From contig QLIY01000395.1 of the NCBI GenBank assembly GCA_003260075.1, positions 1 through 64,000 of the forward strand: a stretch of 64,000 bases of DNA. The letters are read 5' to 3'. Under the pieces are notes generated by a model. The model was not told the origin of the DNA. It did no database searches and saw only the letters and a program-made list of their open reading frames with translations. Source of the DNA: Phallusia mammillata. Its lineage: Eukaryota; Chordata; Ascidiacea; Phlebobranchia; Ascidiidae. Made by a program: the position numbers and the translations under genes. Positions 10,401 through 64,000 of this stretch are shown here, in pieces (positions within the stretch are counted from its first letter, which is position 1; every line of letters begins with the position of its first letter).

Positions 10401-12514
10401 CATACACACTAGTTTATGTGCATCATAGATTTTTATGTGTCTGGGCATACACACAAACTCCTTGGGTACACATAGGTCCACTATGATCAACACTTATTGT
10501 GCACACTGTGACCAGTGACCACGCATACCAGTTTATGCACATCATATAGATTTGCATGTTTTTGAAAGTATACACGCTAGGTCTTGTAGGGCCACTTTAA
10601 GCAACCTGTGAATCTGATGCACGCTTTCACTAATGTGTATTATCAATGTGCACAATGGAGCAAACGTACACTCGGACCAGTGGACCCAATAATTATTGTA
10701 GCAACAATACTTATTGTAGATACTTATTTGCTGTCAAAGTGTTACGTTTCAAACTTTTGCAGCCGTTTCGCAATGCTACGCCGGTGTCTACAATTCCTCG
10801 ATTGTGTCAGACTCTCAGATAACTGCATCATCGTTCTATGGTACGGGCCACGAACCATACAGGGGGCGTTTGAACGCGCTTGCTGTTGGTGGGTCGGTTG
10901 GCGCATGGGCTGTGGCAGGTAGGTTTGAAATTTCAGTGTGTCTTGTTTGATACGTTTTTTTTTTCAAAAGATCCATTGAATTTGGGTGTGAGTTTTTATT
11001 CTTTTTTATCTTGGATCGAGCCTAGGGCGCACCCGGTCAGGGCTTTTTCTCTGCATTTGGGTCAAACGGTCTGGACTGTTCGGACAAATCGCTGACAATT
11101 TGATTAATGTACCTAATCAAGCAAGCCAAACAGCGTCAAGCTTACAAAAAAACATTTAATATATTTTGTTCTACAAATATTTAAGCGCAAGAAGTTCACA
11201 CCTGCACTAAATCGGGTGTGGGTAACTTAAAAATTAAATAAAAAACTTCAATATTAAATGAAAATGTCTTGGTTTTTGTAACTCAAAATAAAACGGGGCG
11301 ACAAGTAAAATACCACTAATTTGTAGTGTTAAAAAAGTAATCCATTTTTGCGCTACAACTTTGATCAGCGACACTTTTAAAGTGTGAAGTGTATTACTTT
11401 TTTTAGCAAATAAATTGCCAAATTGGATCCAAGCCGATTTCCTAAAGCCAATGACCATGTATGGAGTTTTGACCAAGGCCCGACCATCTGCTGCACAAAG
11501 GGCTGTTACCATTAAGGTTTCGTACGGAAATATTCCAACAAGTATGCTGTTTATTAAGGACGCCGCCGGTGTAGATAAGGTAAGCACAGTATCTATGCAG
11601 GTGATAACATAAAAACAAACATGAGAAATATGTTTGTTAATACCGATAGGTGACGCAAAGAGCACTGGTGTGAGTGGTAGAACTACTAACACAAGAACTC
11701 ACAGAAAGGCCAGCTAATTTCCAAATGCGGCGCAACGGAGCATATAGGCTTTTACTATGGCAATATTTGCTGACTCTGCAACTTGCTGACTTCTGACAAT
11801 AATTGCTGACTCAACAAATTGTTGACCAATTATTGCTTAGTAAAAGCCTATGTTCCGTAGCGCTACCTTTTAAAAATTAGCAGGCCTGTCTGTGAGGTCT
11901 TGTGTTAGTAGATTTTCTTTAAAATTTAGACTGGGACAAGTTTTACTTTTATGCTGATCATAAATTCTCACCCAACCCACATTAGCTTTGATCATCGTTG
12001 TTTTTCAAACAAGTTTTATTAAATGGGCGTGCTATTTGAGCTACCTATCGGTATTTATAAAATAGATATATATTTTATACATTGTAACCACGCGTATAGG
12101 TCAACAGCTTGTGGCTTTTTCTAACCGCGTGCACTGATTTAGACATCAAACATGGCCATCCTTCTATATGACATTCACAGCTTTTTAATTCTCTGAATTA
12201 TTGTTTATTATTTCAATCGTGAATGTTTGTTTTTGGTGAATCTGTTGCCAACCTCACGAGTTTTTTTGAAAACCGCCTACACAATAAATGGTTCTTTCAG
12301 CTAAACGTGTTTTTATGTTCTACTCATTAAGAAGCGCATATTAACAAGTGTGTTGGAAACATTTTTTGTTTTTAAGGTATTTCCAGCTAATACGGATCAA
12401 ACAACCATCGTTGCCAACCACTTTGGAAAGCCATACACAGCACGTTACTGGCGTGTTTACATCGTAACTTACACTGGCTGGGCTAGCACTCAATTCGAAT
12501 TCTTTACATGTTAA
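7459..12514 (+). CDS. Secreted LCCL - EGF - EGF - discoidin (F5/8C) protein, nine exons, complete
   Basis: Exons: 7459-7531, 8164-8319, 8658-8780, 9040-9111, 9971-10090, 10152-10265, 10763-10918, 11407-11579 and 12377-12514; 1125 coding bases, 374 residues. The ATG at 7459 starts a hydrophobic signal peptide (MERKIYLLVTLLAVS). Exons 2-4 encode an LCCL domain (residues about 45-120), with VECPALCP, VCGTGTYGYGKICQAAIHDG and NGITSSTC, followed by a short linker. Exons 5 and 6 each encode one EGF domain with six cysteines. Exons 7-9 encode an F5/8-type C domain, with the WIQADF strand, the VFPANTD turn and a C-terminal Cys as last residue. The first seven introns are all phase 1, the classic exon-shuffling arrangement. 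There is no membrane segment after the signal, so the protein should be secreted, probably binding matrix, lipid or glycans. No gene name is recognised; the domain order differs from vertebrate DCBLD (CUB-LCCL-discoidin) and MFGE8 (EGF-discoidin). Confidence 0.9.
9179..9528. mobile_element. hAT-type MITE (CAGTGGTTCCCAAC ends), 350 bp
   Basis: The left end CAGTGGTTCCCAACTAGGG and right end ATTGGGAACCACTG are inverted repeats. The perfect 8-bp duplication TTCTAAGT flanks both sides (9171-9178 and 9529-9536). It lies in intron 4 of the LCCL gene and has no transposase. Confidence 0.93.
10375..10615. repeat. Diverged tandem duplication in intron 6 of the LCCL gene
   Basis: Two diverged copies of a unit of roughly 120 bases share blocks such as TAGTTTATGTGCATCATAGATTT and CAGTTTATGCACATCATATAGATTT, each followed by ATACACnC and TAGGnC. 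It is an old minisatellite-like duplication. Confidence 0.55.
11683..11911. mobile_element. Fold-back MITE with long inverted repeats, 229 bp
   Basis: The ends CTACTAACACAAGAACTCAC and GTGAGGTCTTGTGTTAGTAG are inverted repeats. The arms run inwards about 70-75 bases with mismatches (CAGCTAATTT / AAATTAGCAGG; CATATAGGCTTTTACTA / TAGTAAAAGCCTATG). The loop is made of short TTGCTGACT-like repeats. It lies in the last intron of the LCCL gene. Confidence 0.9.
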
Positions 12515-12553
12515 ACTGCCTGGGTTGTGGGCCAACCTCTGTAAAGCTTCACT

Positions 12554-12559
12554 AATAAA
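12554..12559 (+). terminator. Polyadenylation signal AATAAA
   Basis: AATAAA 40 bases after the TAA stop of the LCCL-EGF-discoidin gene, implying a very short 3' UTR. Confidence 0.75.
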
Positions 12560-13028
12560 TGTATAAAATGTAAATAATGATCTGAATCTTTAATGGAGTC
12601 AATTTTAAAATGTAAGTTCCTCTATTTGGAAGTGAAATTTAAAAACGCCATGTGGGTAAAATTTGAACAAAGTTTTGTTTTGCACACGGCTGTAAGTTGT
12701 ATGTTATTCCACTTTCAAAATACCCTTTTGCCATCACAGTCCCTATAAGCGTACGTTTGGTTAAGTGCCATTGGCTAAGTGCACAATCAGAAATTATTGA
12801 AATTTCATCGCAATTCGACTGCGATGTATTCGCCAGGAAGTAAATGTAATCCCATGATTCTCTATTGAGATAAGGTTACCAAGTTAATGGTTAAGTATCA
12901 CGTACTATAAGCTATGTCCTTGCTGTAGGACACAAAGCAATTTTGCTACTCAATGCGTTCAATAACAAATCCTTGAACAGTACAAAACCTTTCATGTTGC
13001 AATATAATATTCAATATAAGGCAATATA

Positions 13029-13224
13029 AGAGTTGTAAGTCGGGTCTGACTTTTCGAGTTGGGTTCGGGCTCAAGTTTAAAAGAAACGGGCTTGATTCCA
13101 GCCTAACTTAAAGTTGACCACATTTGTACCGTACTTTTATTTTGGTTAGTATAATTTGTGGACCTAATTCGAGCAAATATATACTCGTGTTTAGGCCCCA
13201 GTTTCAGACTTGCTTACAACTCTG
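13029..13224. mobile_element. Diverged copy of the GAGTTGCAAG hAT-type repeat
   Basis: The ends AGAGTTGTAAGTCGGG and CTTGCTTACAACTCTG are inverted repeats, and the inside has the same GGGTTCGGGCTC...ACGGGCTTGA text as the element at 63282. No intact 8-bp duplication is visible, so the copy is old. Confidence 0.7.
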
Positions 13225-13590
13225 TATCTAGAAGCAATTAAACACAACATTTCATGTGAATCATTCCCGTTTTTAGTGTTCCTTTTTCATTATGTTCGTG
13301 TATTTTGCAACCATCACCAGACGATAAACAGTTTAATCAAGAAATAAATAACAGAAAATGCAAAAGTGTGTTTTGGTTATCTGGAAATAAGCCATCCAGA
13401 CTCAATATTGTGTAAATTTTAAAAGTGCACGACGCTGTTAGGGATTTGTTATGTTATGAAACCATTGTTTGTTTACTTACATTTAATGCTTCTCAAGCAT
13501 TTTTGTGGCGACCCAAGTACTAGGCGTCGGTAACAATGCAGTTGGGGCGATTTTTTCCTGTAGTGTTGATTTGAATTGAGTTTATGTAGC

Positions 13591-13620
13591 AAGCCGGAAA
13601 TAGCTGCGCAACGTTGAAAC
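13591..13620. repeat. Dispersed repeat AAGCCGGAAATAGCTGCGCAACGTTGAAAC
   Basis: The same text occurs in reverse orientation at about 43341-43376 and, more diverged, at 39050-39085. Three copies in one window indicate a dispersed element whose full extent I could not define. Confidence 0.6.
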
Positions 13621-15736
13621 ATTATGAAGCGCGGGCTCAATTGATGGATGGCGGCTAAACGCGCTGCAGCTATACACCGTTATGGGACTGGTGCTCACAA
13701 GAAAGTAAGGCATTGTGGGTTCACACGACTGGGGGAAAGTGGGTAAGGCCAGTCAAGGAGGGCCTAAACCTAACCACCCGTGTCTGTGAAAGAGGGTGGG
13801 GTTCGACAGGCAAATAAACCAGCGAAAGAAACCATGTGGAATAGTTTCAAGCGCCTGTTATAATGAGTCATTGCTAAGGTTTAGCAGCTTCTTGCTGCAA
13901 AAGGTCACAAACGTCAAACAAATAAAAATTAATATTCAAATAAATTGTAGTACTTGGGTGTCGAAGGGTTTCGTGGACTGTTGTAATCATTGCGATCCAC
14001 GGAGTAGAAGAACTGCTTTACTTACCGTATTTACTCAGTTATAAGCCGCATGATAAGGTGGTAAAAATAATACAAGCGGACCTTGATTGAAAGATGCATC
14101 ATGTAAAGTTAAACACTATTGTTTCGCTAAACTAATACTTTTGTTACGAAGTGAAACTATTTGGAAAGATTTGTTACTAACTCAAATAAATGTACCAAGC
14201 CGCAGCGGGTTGACATATCACAGATTAAAATTTTTAAGCAGTCCTCACATGTAAGCAGAACAAACTGTAGGGTAAAAACTTAAAGAATCACCGCATACAA
14301 TCAGATATATGCGATAACTGATAGGGCATAGATTTCACAGCGGACGCATCAAGTAGTATTTGTTTAGTTCTAATTCGCGGTTTGTTGATAGTTTGCACTG
14401 ACTTCCTCAAAAAACTGGAACTTCTTTTTATGAACAAGCGGAACTCACGCGAAGTTTGTTTCTTTACAAAGCGAAGCTAATAACAATAATTAACATACCA
14501 TATAAAATGTCCAGTACTTTTCCATATATGTTGGATAATTAATGTCAGTGCATTAATGCAATAATTGTTTGAACAATCAAAACAAAAATCCAAATCCAAC
14601 ATCAAAATGTTTTTGCTTGCAATCATTCCATTTCCAATCCAGTCAACATTTCAAATAGGCCAAGGATAAAAATTTGTTTTGTTGGTGCAATGGACATTAC
14701 TTGTTTTAGAATCACATAAGAATAAACAACTTGGAGACCCGACCCCACGTAGGTGCAATGCATAGAACAACATTCAAGCTGGAAAAAGCAACGCAACGTT
14801 GAAAACTAAACCATATCATGAAAGAAATCACCTTGTGGTGTTCTATTTACTTTATTGCTTCTTTTATTGATGTTTTATCTTGTATGAACTAAAGATGTCA
14901 ATTAGACGAAATATATATTCCACGATATTCATTGACCGATTTCGTTACCAGAACAATATTTTCCATTCTTACTTAAGAAAATAATCAAGTACTTACCTAT
15001 TAAACCGGTTCGGGTACGCTTAAACAAGTTTCAACCGTTTAGTAGGAATTCAACAAACATCAAGAACGAGATTTCATTCAATTAACCAGAAGCGCCCACG
15101 TAGTGACGTCATAGCGCCGTGCGCATGATTGGAACATTCTAAAGCGCCGATTGTGGAATTCCTGATTGCGACGAAACGCTTTACAACAATTGTAATCTTA
15201 TTGTGTAGAGTTTAGCGTGCATTTGTAGATTATTTGACACATAGAAGACATCGGCAGGGCATGTTATGCAACAATACTGCATTTTATTGGCATTTTAAGT
15301 AATTGTAGTGTATATGTTATGGCATTTGTTACTAACACTTAGCTAACTGGTAAACATAAAAACACAAACATAATAACTTACTTTCAAATAACGTAGTTTC
15401 CTGTCACAACCTTTGAATGAAACGTTCGAATGTTTAAAGTAATTTGAAATGCGAAGTTTTGGTTTTTCATCCATTTCAAAGAGCTTCAAGGCGACAATCA
15501 CGGCGACAGTGATTGTTGTTAACAACGCAAAATCGTAACAAGTCATAATTTCTTACTTTTGAATCCAAATCACATTTAATGGTTCAACATTGGTCTTCCT
15601 GTCCATCTGTGTGTAATCTTAATGCTAAGCTTTTTATCACAAAGAAACCTGACAAAATCTTCCCTTTGGAAACGCACACAAATGCCAAACTGGATCGCTG
15701 GAACATTTGCTTTTAAATTGATAGTGACGTCGCCTT

Positions 15737-15795
15737 TCTGCTTGGTGATTGTTTTAGTGCTATTGTGTCGCTGTGTTTTCTTTTTCACCAAGCGA
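15737..15795. repeat. Short hairpin repeat, CTTGGTGA...TCACCAAG
   Basis: Inverted CTTGGTGATTG / CACCAAGCG arms enclose TGCTATTGTGTCGCT. A second copy lies at 43371-43427 with the same internal text, so this is a dispersed hairpin element. Confidence 0.6.
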
Positions 15796-15925
15796 ACTAA
15801 AATCAACCGAAGGTTTGGAACCACTCAAACTAATCGGCAGGCTGGGAAACACATTGTTTACGAGGTCTGCTTCAAACTCACCGTGATTAAATCATAGTAC
15901 GTCAAGCCTATTGTGAGCACTTTTT

Positions 15926-17963
15926 TTACCCATTTTCTGAAGACACAATCATACGTGGAAATACCATTCTCGACCAGCTCAAAAATGAGAAACGAAACCG
16001 TTGGAAAGAAATGATTGAAAGTACCGACTTGCGTCACAACAGCAAGAAGGCCTGGAAAACCCTCAACAAGCTCAACTCGGAAAACCAACCTCAAACAAGA
16101 ATGGCAGCAGTAACCCCTAATGACATTGCTCACCAACTCGTACTTAACGGAAAGCCAAAAACTAAAATCCATCAACAAAAATCTACAATACCCAAGCAGT
16201 ACGCTCCTGGCGAAAACTCGGAGGATGACCATCCTTTCACGATGCAAGAACTTAATGCAGCCTTTAAAAAGTTAAAATGTGGGAAAGCTGCTGGTCTGGA
16301 TGGTATCACAGCAGAACAAATAACCCACTTTGGAGATAAAGCTAAAACATGGCTCCTTAAATTTCTCAATAACTGTTTTTTAACCTCCTTGTTGCCCAAA
16401 ATTTGGAGAAAAGCTAAAGTTGTGGCCTTATTGAAACCCAAGAAGGACCCTCAATCGCCTAAAAGCTACAGGCCCATTTCGCTACTATGCATCCCAATGA
16501 AACTGTATGAAAGACTCATATTGGAAAGAATCTCAAACGACGTAGACGACCAGTTGACGCCGGATCAAGCAGGATTCCGACCAGGGCGATCATGCTGCAG
16601 CCAAGTGTTAAACCTAACACAGTACATCGAAGATGGATTCGAAAACAAGATGAAAACTGGCACTGTGTTTGTTGACCTTTCTGCAGCCTATGACACCATC
16701 AATCATAGAGCTCTTCTTTCCAAAGTTTCTCACGCAATTAAGAACCCCGCCATCACCAAAGCCATCCAATCTCTTCTCAGCAATCGTCGTTTCTATGTCG
16801 AAATGGATGGCAGAAAAAGCCGATGGAGGAATCAACGAAATGGCCTGCCACAACGATCAGTTCTTGCACCCATCCTTTTCAACATATACACAAATGACCA
16901 GCCTGAATTCCCCACCATGCGTCGATTCATATACGCTGACGACCTATGCTTGGCTACACAAGCAAAACAATTTCAAGTCTTGGAAGATAGGCTAACCAGT
17001 GCGCTACACGAATACTCTGCCTATTATCAAAAATGGTATCTAAATGCCAATCCATCCAAAACGCAAGTATCTTGCTTCCATCTCGATAATCATAAAGCCA
17101 GCCACAAACTCCACATCCGATGGGGCAGCACCAATCTACAATACACTCCCCACCCAGTCTATCTCGGAGTCACTTTGGACAGGACACTTTCTTACAAAGT
17201 GCACCTGGAGAAATTGAAAAAGAAGATAGCTGCCCGTAATAACCTACTGCGGAAGCTCGCTAACTCGACATGGGGAGCGGACCAACACACCTTGAAACAA
17301 GCAGCTGTAGCTATATGTTATTCAACTGCTGAATACTGTGCACCAGTGTGGGCTCGATCTTGCCACACAAGGACCATCGACACAGAGCTCAACCGAACAT
17401 GCAGGGTTATTACCGGTACCCTCCACGCAACACCACTCAGCACCCTCTATTGCATGGCTACAATCGCCCCTCCACACATTCGTAGAGACATTGCCATAAG
17501 GAAAGAACGCCGCAAACAGTCCTTGGATACCAGACATCCTTTGCACAAGCACGAGACTGTTCAATCGAGACTGAAATCCCGAAAGAGCTTTATTATAATC
17601 CCCACTCTGGAACACAACAATGCAGCAGCCGCTAGATTAGAAAAATGGACAAGCGAAGTTGACCTAGCTCAATACCCCGCCATTCCAGACCCTTCGGAAT
17701 CACTCCAAAAGAAACCTACCTTGACAAGAATGGACTGGTGCTCCCTAAATAGGGCTCGCTGCCGTGTTGGGCGCACCAAAGCAAACCTCCACAAATGGGG
17801 CTTCGTACAAGATGCATATTGTGAATGTGGCCTAGAAACTCAAACGATGGACCATATATTATCCCGCTGCCCTCTTGGCCCAGCATGCGCTGACCAATCT
17901 TTAAGGGACATCACGGAAGAGGCCCTCACCTGGCTCCAGCACTGGCGTGACAAGCTATCATGA
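15926..17963 (+). mobile_element. 5'-truncated non-LTR retrotransposon (LINE) with reverse transcriptase ORF
   Basis: One long frame (open from about 15887; first ATG 16011; stop TGA 17961-17963, 650 residues) encodes a reverse transcriptase. Visible motifs are AAGLDGITAEQI, KPKKDP..SYRPISLL, DQAGFRPGRSC, FVDLSAAYDTINH and the catalytic FIYADD. A Cys/His cluster CECG...MDHILSRCP near the C-terminus is usual in such elements. No endonuclease domain is present, so the copy is 5'-truncated. A 12-bp duplication TGAGCACTTTTT flanks it (15914-15925 and 17964-17975), which fixes both ends. The element ends exactly at its stop codon, with no 3' UTR or poly(A). The usual motif-B glycine (QGSV) is arginine here (QRSV), so the enzyme is probably inactive even though the frame is intact. 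The clade cannot be fixed by eye. Confidence 0.92.
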
Positions 17964-17975
17964 TGAGCACTTTTT

Positions 17976-18832
17976 GTAGAAAAAACTTCTAATTTTGGCT
18001 GTCAGTTTATTTAGCCTGACTAGTCTAGTTTGTACTGTGGGTTATCAACAGACATCCAAATTTCACATTTTTTATTTTCAAGATTCGCGACAACTGGCAG
18101 AATCACGCGAGGCGCCGTGCGTTCTGTTTTTCGGGAATATAATAAAGATCGTAAAACTCGTATTTATGTGGGTTGAATAGCAAAAACAGAATCGATGCGC
18201 AGAAAGGACAAAAAGAAAAAACAAAACAATAAACAGTTAATATTAAAAAAGAGCAAAAAATAACGTAGATCGGAACAAAACAGAAAACAAGAGAGATTTC
18301 AGTGGCTCTACGTTCACGGAAAAGTCCAATTAGAAGAGCTTATTTTGACGACACGAATTATTGCAATATTACAGCTTGGGAAAACCAGATTTTATCGCTT
18401 TCAGACAAAGGGAACTTGCTTCGTCTTGTAAAGAGAACAATTTTTATCTTAACATGAACGCAAGCGTCATTCTGCATGGCCGCGGAACGAAAGAAGTATA
18501 TAATATAGGCTTAATTATACGACGCAAAGAGATTTAAAGCACGACAACAAATTTTTGCACAAGGTCAGCACGAATATGGTAACCACGATTTATGCTTTGG
18601 TCACGAGTTAACACGTCACGGCAGTCTTACGTCATCATTTACGTCATCAAGAAGAGCACAATTGTCTAATGTATACTGCACGTCCAATTCTTCAGTTGCT
18701 GTGGCGTCGAGATATTTAATATTTTTCCATTTTTCTTTGTACATGATTCAACACCGACGCCGCATCATCGCCGCCTGCGTCACAATGACCGCGCCGTTAC
18801 GTCACAAACGCACGCTTTTTGTGGCGCGTTAT
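17976..18832. other. Intergenic gap between the LINE and the FAK 3' end
   Basis: No gene is seen. AT-rich text is followed by several ACGTCA half-CRE sites (near 18613, 18629, 18641 and 18800), which could act in either neighbour. Confidence 0.5.
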
Positions 18833-18838
18833 TTTATT
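18833..18838 (-). terminator. Polyadenylation signal AATAAA (FAK, minus strand)
   Basis: AATAAA on the minus strand about 37 bases after the FAK stop codon (18877-18875), predicting a very short 3' UTR like that of the neighbouring LCCL gene. Confidence 0.55.
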
Positions 18839-18874
18839 TAGGAGCACGCCGGAGATTGGCCCCTTAGCCGTGCT

Positions 18875-61606
<42,732 letters not shown>

Positions 61607-61640
61607 ATTCGCTAAGCCAAGTCGCTATAATAATGCAAAA
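61607..61640 (-). promoter_or_regulatory. 3' splice acceptor just before the giant-exon ATG
   Basis: The minus strand reads TTTTTTGCATTATTATAG followed by 18 bases and then ATG (AG at 61626-61625). In this frame the TAG of the acceptor is also the last upstream stop. Only six codons precede the Met if this is used as an internal exon; if used for spliced-leader addition, the 5' UTR would be 18 bases. Confidence 0.45.
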
Positions 61641-62884
61641 AAGTTCATCTACGCAAAACACTGTTTAAGTTAGTAACTAAAAATCTCAACACAAACTTTT
61701 ACTGAACGAAAAATTTAAAAGTCAACGAGAGCAGTCACTGTACAGGTCCTGTAGTGCACTGACGTCACGAACACTTTCAAGACAAGTTCCAATTTGGATG
61801 TGGGGAACGATTTTGAATAGAAGGAAACGACCTGAAGAAGTTGAAACGAGACATGGCCTGTGGTTTGCCGAGCGAATAACCTCATAACATCCGGCCACGA
61901 TCTAACACAGTTTATTTGCCTTATTTCCTATGCTTGGTTAATGCGCCGAAGACAAGATTACCGCGCTGTGACAATTAACCTGAATGTTGTCATATAAATA
62001 ACAACATTATATACATTCACTCTTACAATAGGGTTTTGTGTATGTTTGCAAATTGATCAAGGAAAAGCGTGTTTTTTGAATAACTGTTACAAGTCTTCGA
62101 AATACAAAAGTTTTACTGCAAAAACTGTTTCCAACGATGTGAATAATATGCCCTACATACAGAAAAACACCAAGTTATGTAATCAACGCTTGGTATGTGA
62201 CAGATTTCAGTTTTACCGTGAACACAAAAATCAGTTTTTATGATAACTGGCAGTACGTCCATTTCTCGCCTTCCAACACTAAAGTTTGGAACAAAACCAA
62301 TAACCATAGTCGAGAAAATATCCAATACGCAAATAGGTTTTCTGGAATAAGGGATAGTGCGTCAATACCACAAGGAGAGCTTTAGTTTGTGAAGATTGAG
62401 GGAAGAAGTTTGTCATAATAGTCATTTTATCATAGATTTAGCAACCACACTCAAAATGAAGACAACAATATACCAAAAACGCTTCTTAGGGCATTGCTAA
62501 AATTCCTCACATACAAAGCATGTGCATTCTAAACAAATTCGCCATCTACGCTGAGAACATTATAACGAATGGAACAAATAGGCCATTAACCGATATCGTT
62601 AAAGCTAACGAGGTGATACCAGCAACACCATGTGAAAGTCGTGAAATTTAGAACACGTGGGCTTCGGTTTTCACAACTCGATACCGTAAAACAAGCTCCT
62701 GTTATTTTTATGTCGTGTCGGGCTCGTTAAGTGAACTCGAGACACGTAGAAGGGCGGACAGCTTGTGGGCGGATGCTGTAACGCGAGCGCAGGTTTAACT
62801 GCCGAAGACCGTCGCCTCTATGCCCGCCGGCAATCATTCGATCGCGATCGTCCATGCGAGGATACTAAGCAAATCATACAGACA
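61641..62884. other. Upstream flank of the FAK giant exon
   Basis: No FERM-type exon or other coding region could be supported on either strand. No clear TATA box precedes the giant exon. Transcription might start here, or further FAK exons may lie beyond 64000. Confidence 0.5.
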
Positions 62885-63880
62885 GACGACATCAAGACTA
62901 AAACTAGGCTTGTATATAACCAAGTGTACAGGTTGAACATGGCATGTGGTTGTAACCTTAAAATTGCGAATACGGCTTTAGATCCACAGTAAAGAAAGAT
63001 GCGTTTGGTGTTTATAAGGAGCTGATAGAATGGCAATTCACACGTATAGGTGGCGAAATTACGGACGACCTCAAGACTATAAAGCTAGGCTGGTATAGAA
63101 CCAGGTGTTCAGGTTCAACATGGCGCGGGGTTGTGTCATTAAAACTGCGAATACGACTTTAGACCCACAGTAAAGAAAGATGCGTTTGGTGTTTATAAGG
63201 AGCTGATAGAGTGGCGAGTCACGCATATAGGTAGCGAAATTATGGAAACGGAACAACACCAAGACTAAAGCTAGGCTGTTACAGAGTTGCAAGTCGGGCC
63301 GGGCTTTTCGGGCCGGGTTCGGGTTCGGGCCGGGTTCGGGCCGGGTTCGGGCTTAGGTATTTGTGAGAAAACGGGCTTAAAACGGGCCTGACTTTACGTT
63401 CCGTGCCCACCATTGTTTTTTAAATAAAATCACTCAGCTAAGCAACAATTCTCTGGCTTTGACCTAATGTCCACCCTCCTCTGAAACTATGTATTGTTTG
63501 CCCCATTGTCTACTATTGTTCATTGTGTTTGTTGTCTTTCTCTTCTTTCTCATCCTTTGTTGCAATGGTTTCGTGGATAGGCCTGTCAATCAAAATTTCG
63601 GGCCTAAACGGGCTTTGCAAAAACGTTTCGGGTTCGGGCCGGGCTTCGGGTTTATACTTTCGGGTTCGGGCCGGGTTCGGGCTCAGATTTCGGGCCCGCT
63701 TGCAACTCTGGGCTGTTACAGAACCCGAGTATTTAACTTACATGGCATGTGGATATAATCATTAAAAATGCGAATACAACATTAGATCCATAGAAAGACA
63801 CGTTTGGTACTTAAACAAGCTGACAGTATGACAATACCCACTTGCAGGTAGCGAAACTAAGGGAAAGGTAGAGAATTAAA
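62885..63880. repeat. 180-188 bp tandem repeat, three copies, the third interrupted by a hAT element
   Basis: Copies begin TCAAGACTAAAACTAGGC (62892), TCAAGACTATAAAGCTAGGC (63071) and CAAGACTAAAGCTAGGC (63260). Each contains CAACATGGC..GGTTGT, GCGAATACG.CTTTAGA.CCA, and AAGAnGCGTTTGGTGTTTATAAGGAGCTGATAG. Copy three resumes after the hAT element at 63719 and runs to about 63880 with more divergence. Confidence 0.88.
63282..63710. mobile_element. hAT-type element (CAGAGTTGCAAG ends) inserted in a tandem repeat, 429 bp
   Basis: The left end CAGAGTTGCAAGTCGGG and right end CCCGCTTGCAACTCTG are inverted repeats. The 8-bp duplication GGCTGTTA is perfect (63274-63281 and 63711-63718). Removing the element and one duplication restores the tandem repeat text (CTAGGCTGTTA + CAGAACC against CTAGGCTGGTATAGAACC in copy two). 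The ends are rich in GGGTTCGGGCC simple repeats. Confidence 0.93.
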
Positions 63881-64000
63881 ATGTTAGGCAAGTTGCTTCT
63901 ATGCGTGCCATGTGACCAGTCACAAATGTATTGTGTTTTTTAGTAAGCACTGTTCGTAAGGTGACTGAGAATACCAGTAGGGTTTTTTTGGTCGTAACAA

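Larger units (their letters stand above)
12560..15913. other. Intergenic stretch with dispersed repeats
   Basis: No supported gene. It contains a 196-bp hAT-type repeat copy (13029-13224), a dispersed AACGTTGAAAC repeat at 13591-13620, a sequence near 13640-13735 that resembles one near 5015-5110, and the small hairpin repeat at 15737-15795. Confidence 0.6.

Noticed and set aside
11234..11692. 152-codon minus-strand open frame
   Set aside because: It overlaps in antisense the discoidin exon 11407-11579 of the LCCL gene and is low-complexity hydrophobic text.
62885..63880. CRISPR-like array
   Set aside because: The repeated units are 180-188 bp head-to-tail copies with no spacers, in eukaryotic DNA: a satellite-type repeat.

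Overview
The window is eukaryotic nuclear DNA: AT-rich, with genes split by GT-AG introns, AATAAA signals, and many short non-autonomous transposons. The main gene is an invertebrate-type single focal adhesion kinase. Together with an LCCL/EGF/discoidin secreted protein, phase-1 exon shuffling and compact 3' ends, it suggests an invertebrate deuterostome. A tunicate such as Ciona is my best guess, but the sequence alone does not prove it.

Layout. (1) About 767-3890, + strand: six phase-consistent exons of the C-terminal part of a putative GDP-fucose O-fucosyltransferase-like protein; its 5' exons were not found. (2) 7459-12514, + strand: a complete nine-exon gene for a 374-residue secreted protein with one LCCL domain, two EGF domains and one F5/8-type C (discoidin) domain. 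(3) 12.6-18.8 kb: intergenic, with a 5'-truncated LINE (15926-17963) flanked by a 12-bp target-site duplication. (4) 18875-61606, - strand: focal adhesion kinase (FAK/PTK2), read from high to low coordinates. It comprises a 2.4-kb exon ending at the Tyr397-equivalent motif, eight exons for a complete kinase domain, proline-rich linker exons and three exons for the FAT domain, ending at 18875. (5) A small plus-strand profilin-like gene (about 53352-55092) lies inside a FAK kinase intron. (6) 61.6-64 kb: upstream flank with a 180-188 bp tandem repeat interrupted by a hAT-type element.

The most unusual result is the architecture of the FAK locus. No FERM exon is visible. Three long, low-complexity, tyrosine-bearing exons are attached in phase to the FAK modules: 59245-61606 before the kinase, 32873-34563/34618 before the proline-rich/FAT part, and 23591-23869 before the FAT part. 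The first also carries a paxillin-like LD motif, the normal ligand of the FAT domain. The second is a symmetric phase-2/phase-2 exon, so it could be a 582-codon cassette between kinase and FAT or a start for a kinase-free, FRNK-like product. The third looks like a second FRNK-like first exon. The in-phase splice junctions were worked out by hand; transcription of these forms is inferred.

Repeats are abundant. Five hAT-type MITEs have perfect 8-bp target duplications, several fold-back MITEs occur, and there are three G homopolymers of 46, 69 and 64 bases. Two of these lie in coding exons, and the third-listed (64 G) breaks the FAK reading frame by one base as written.
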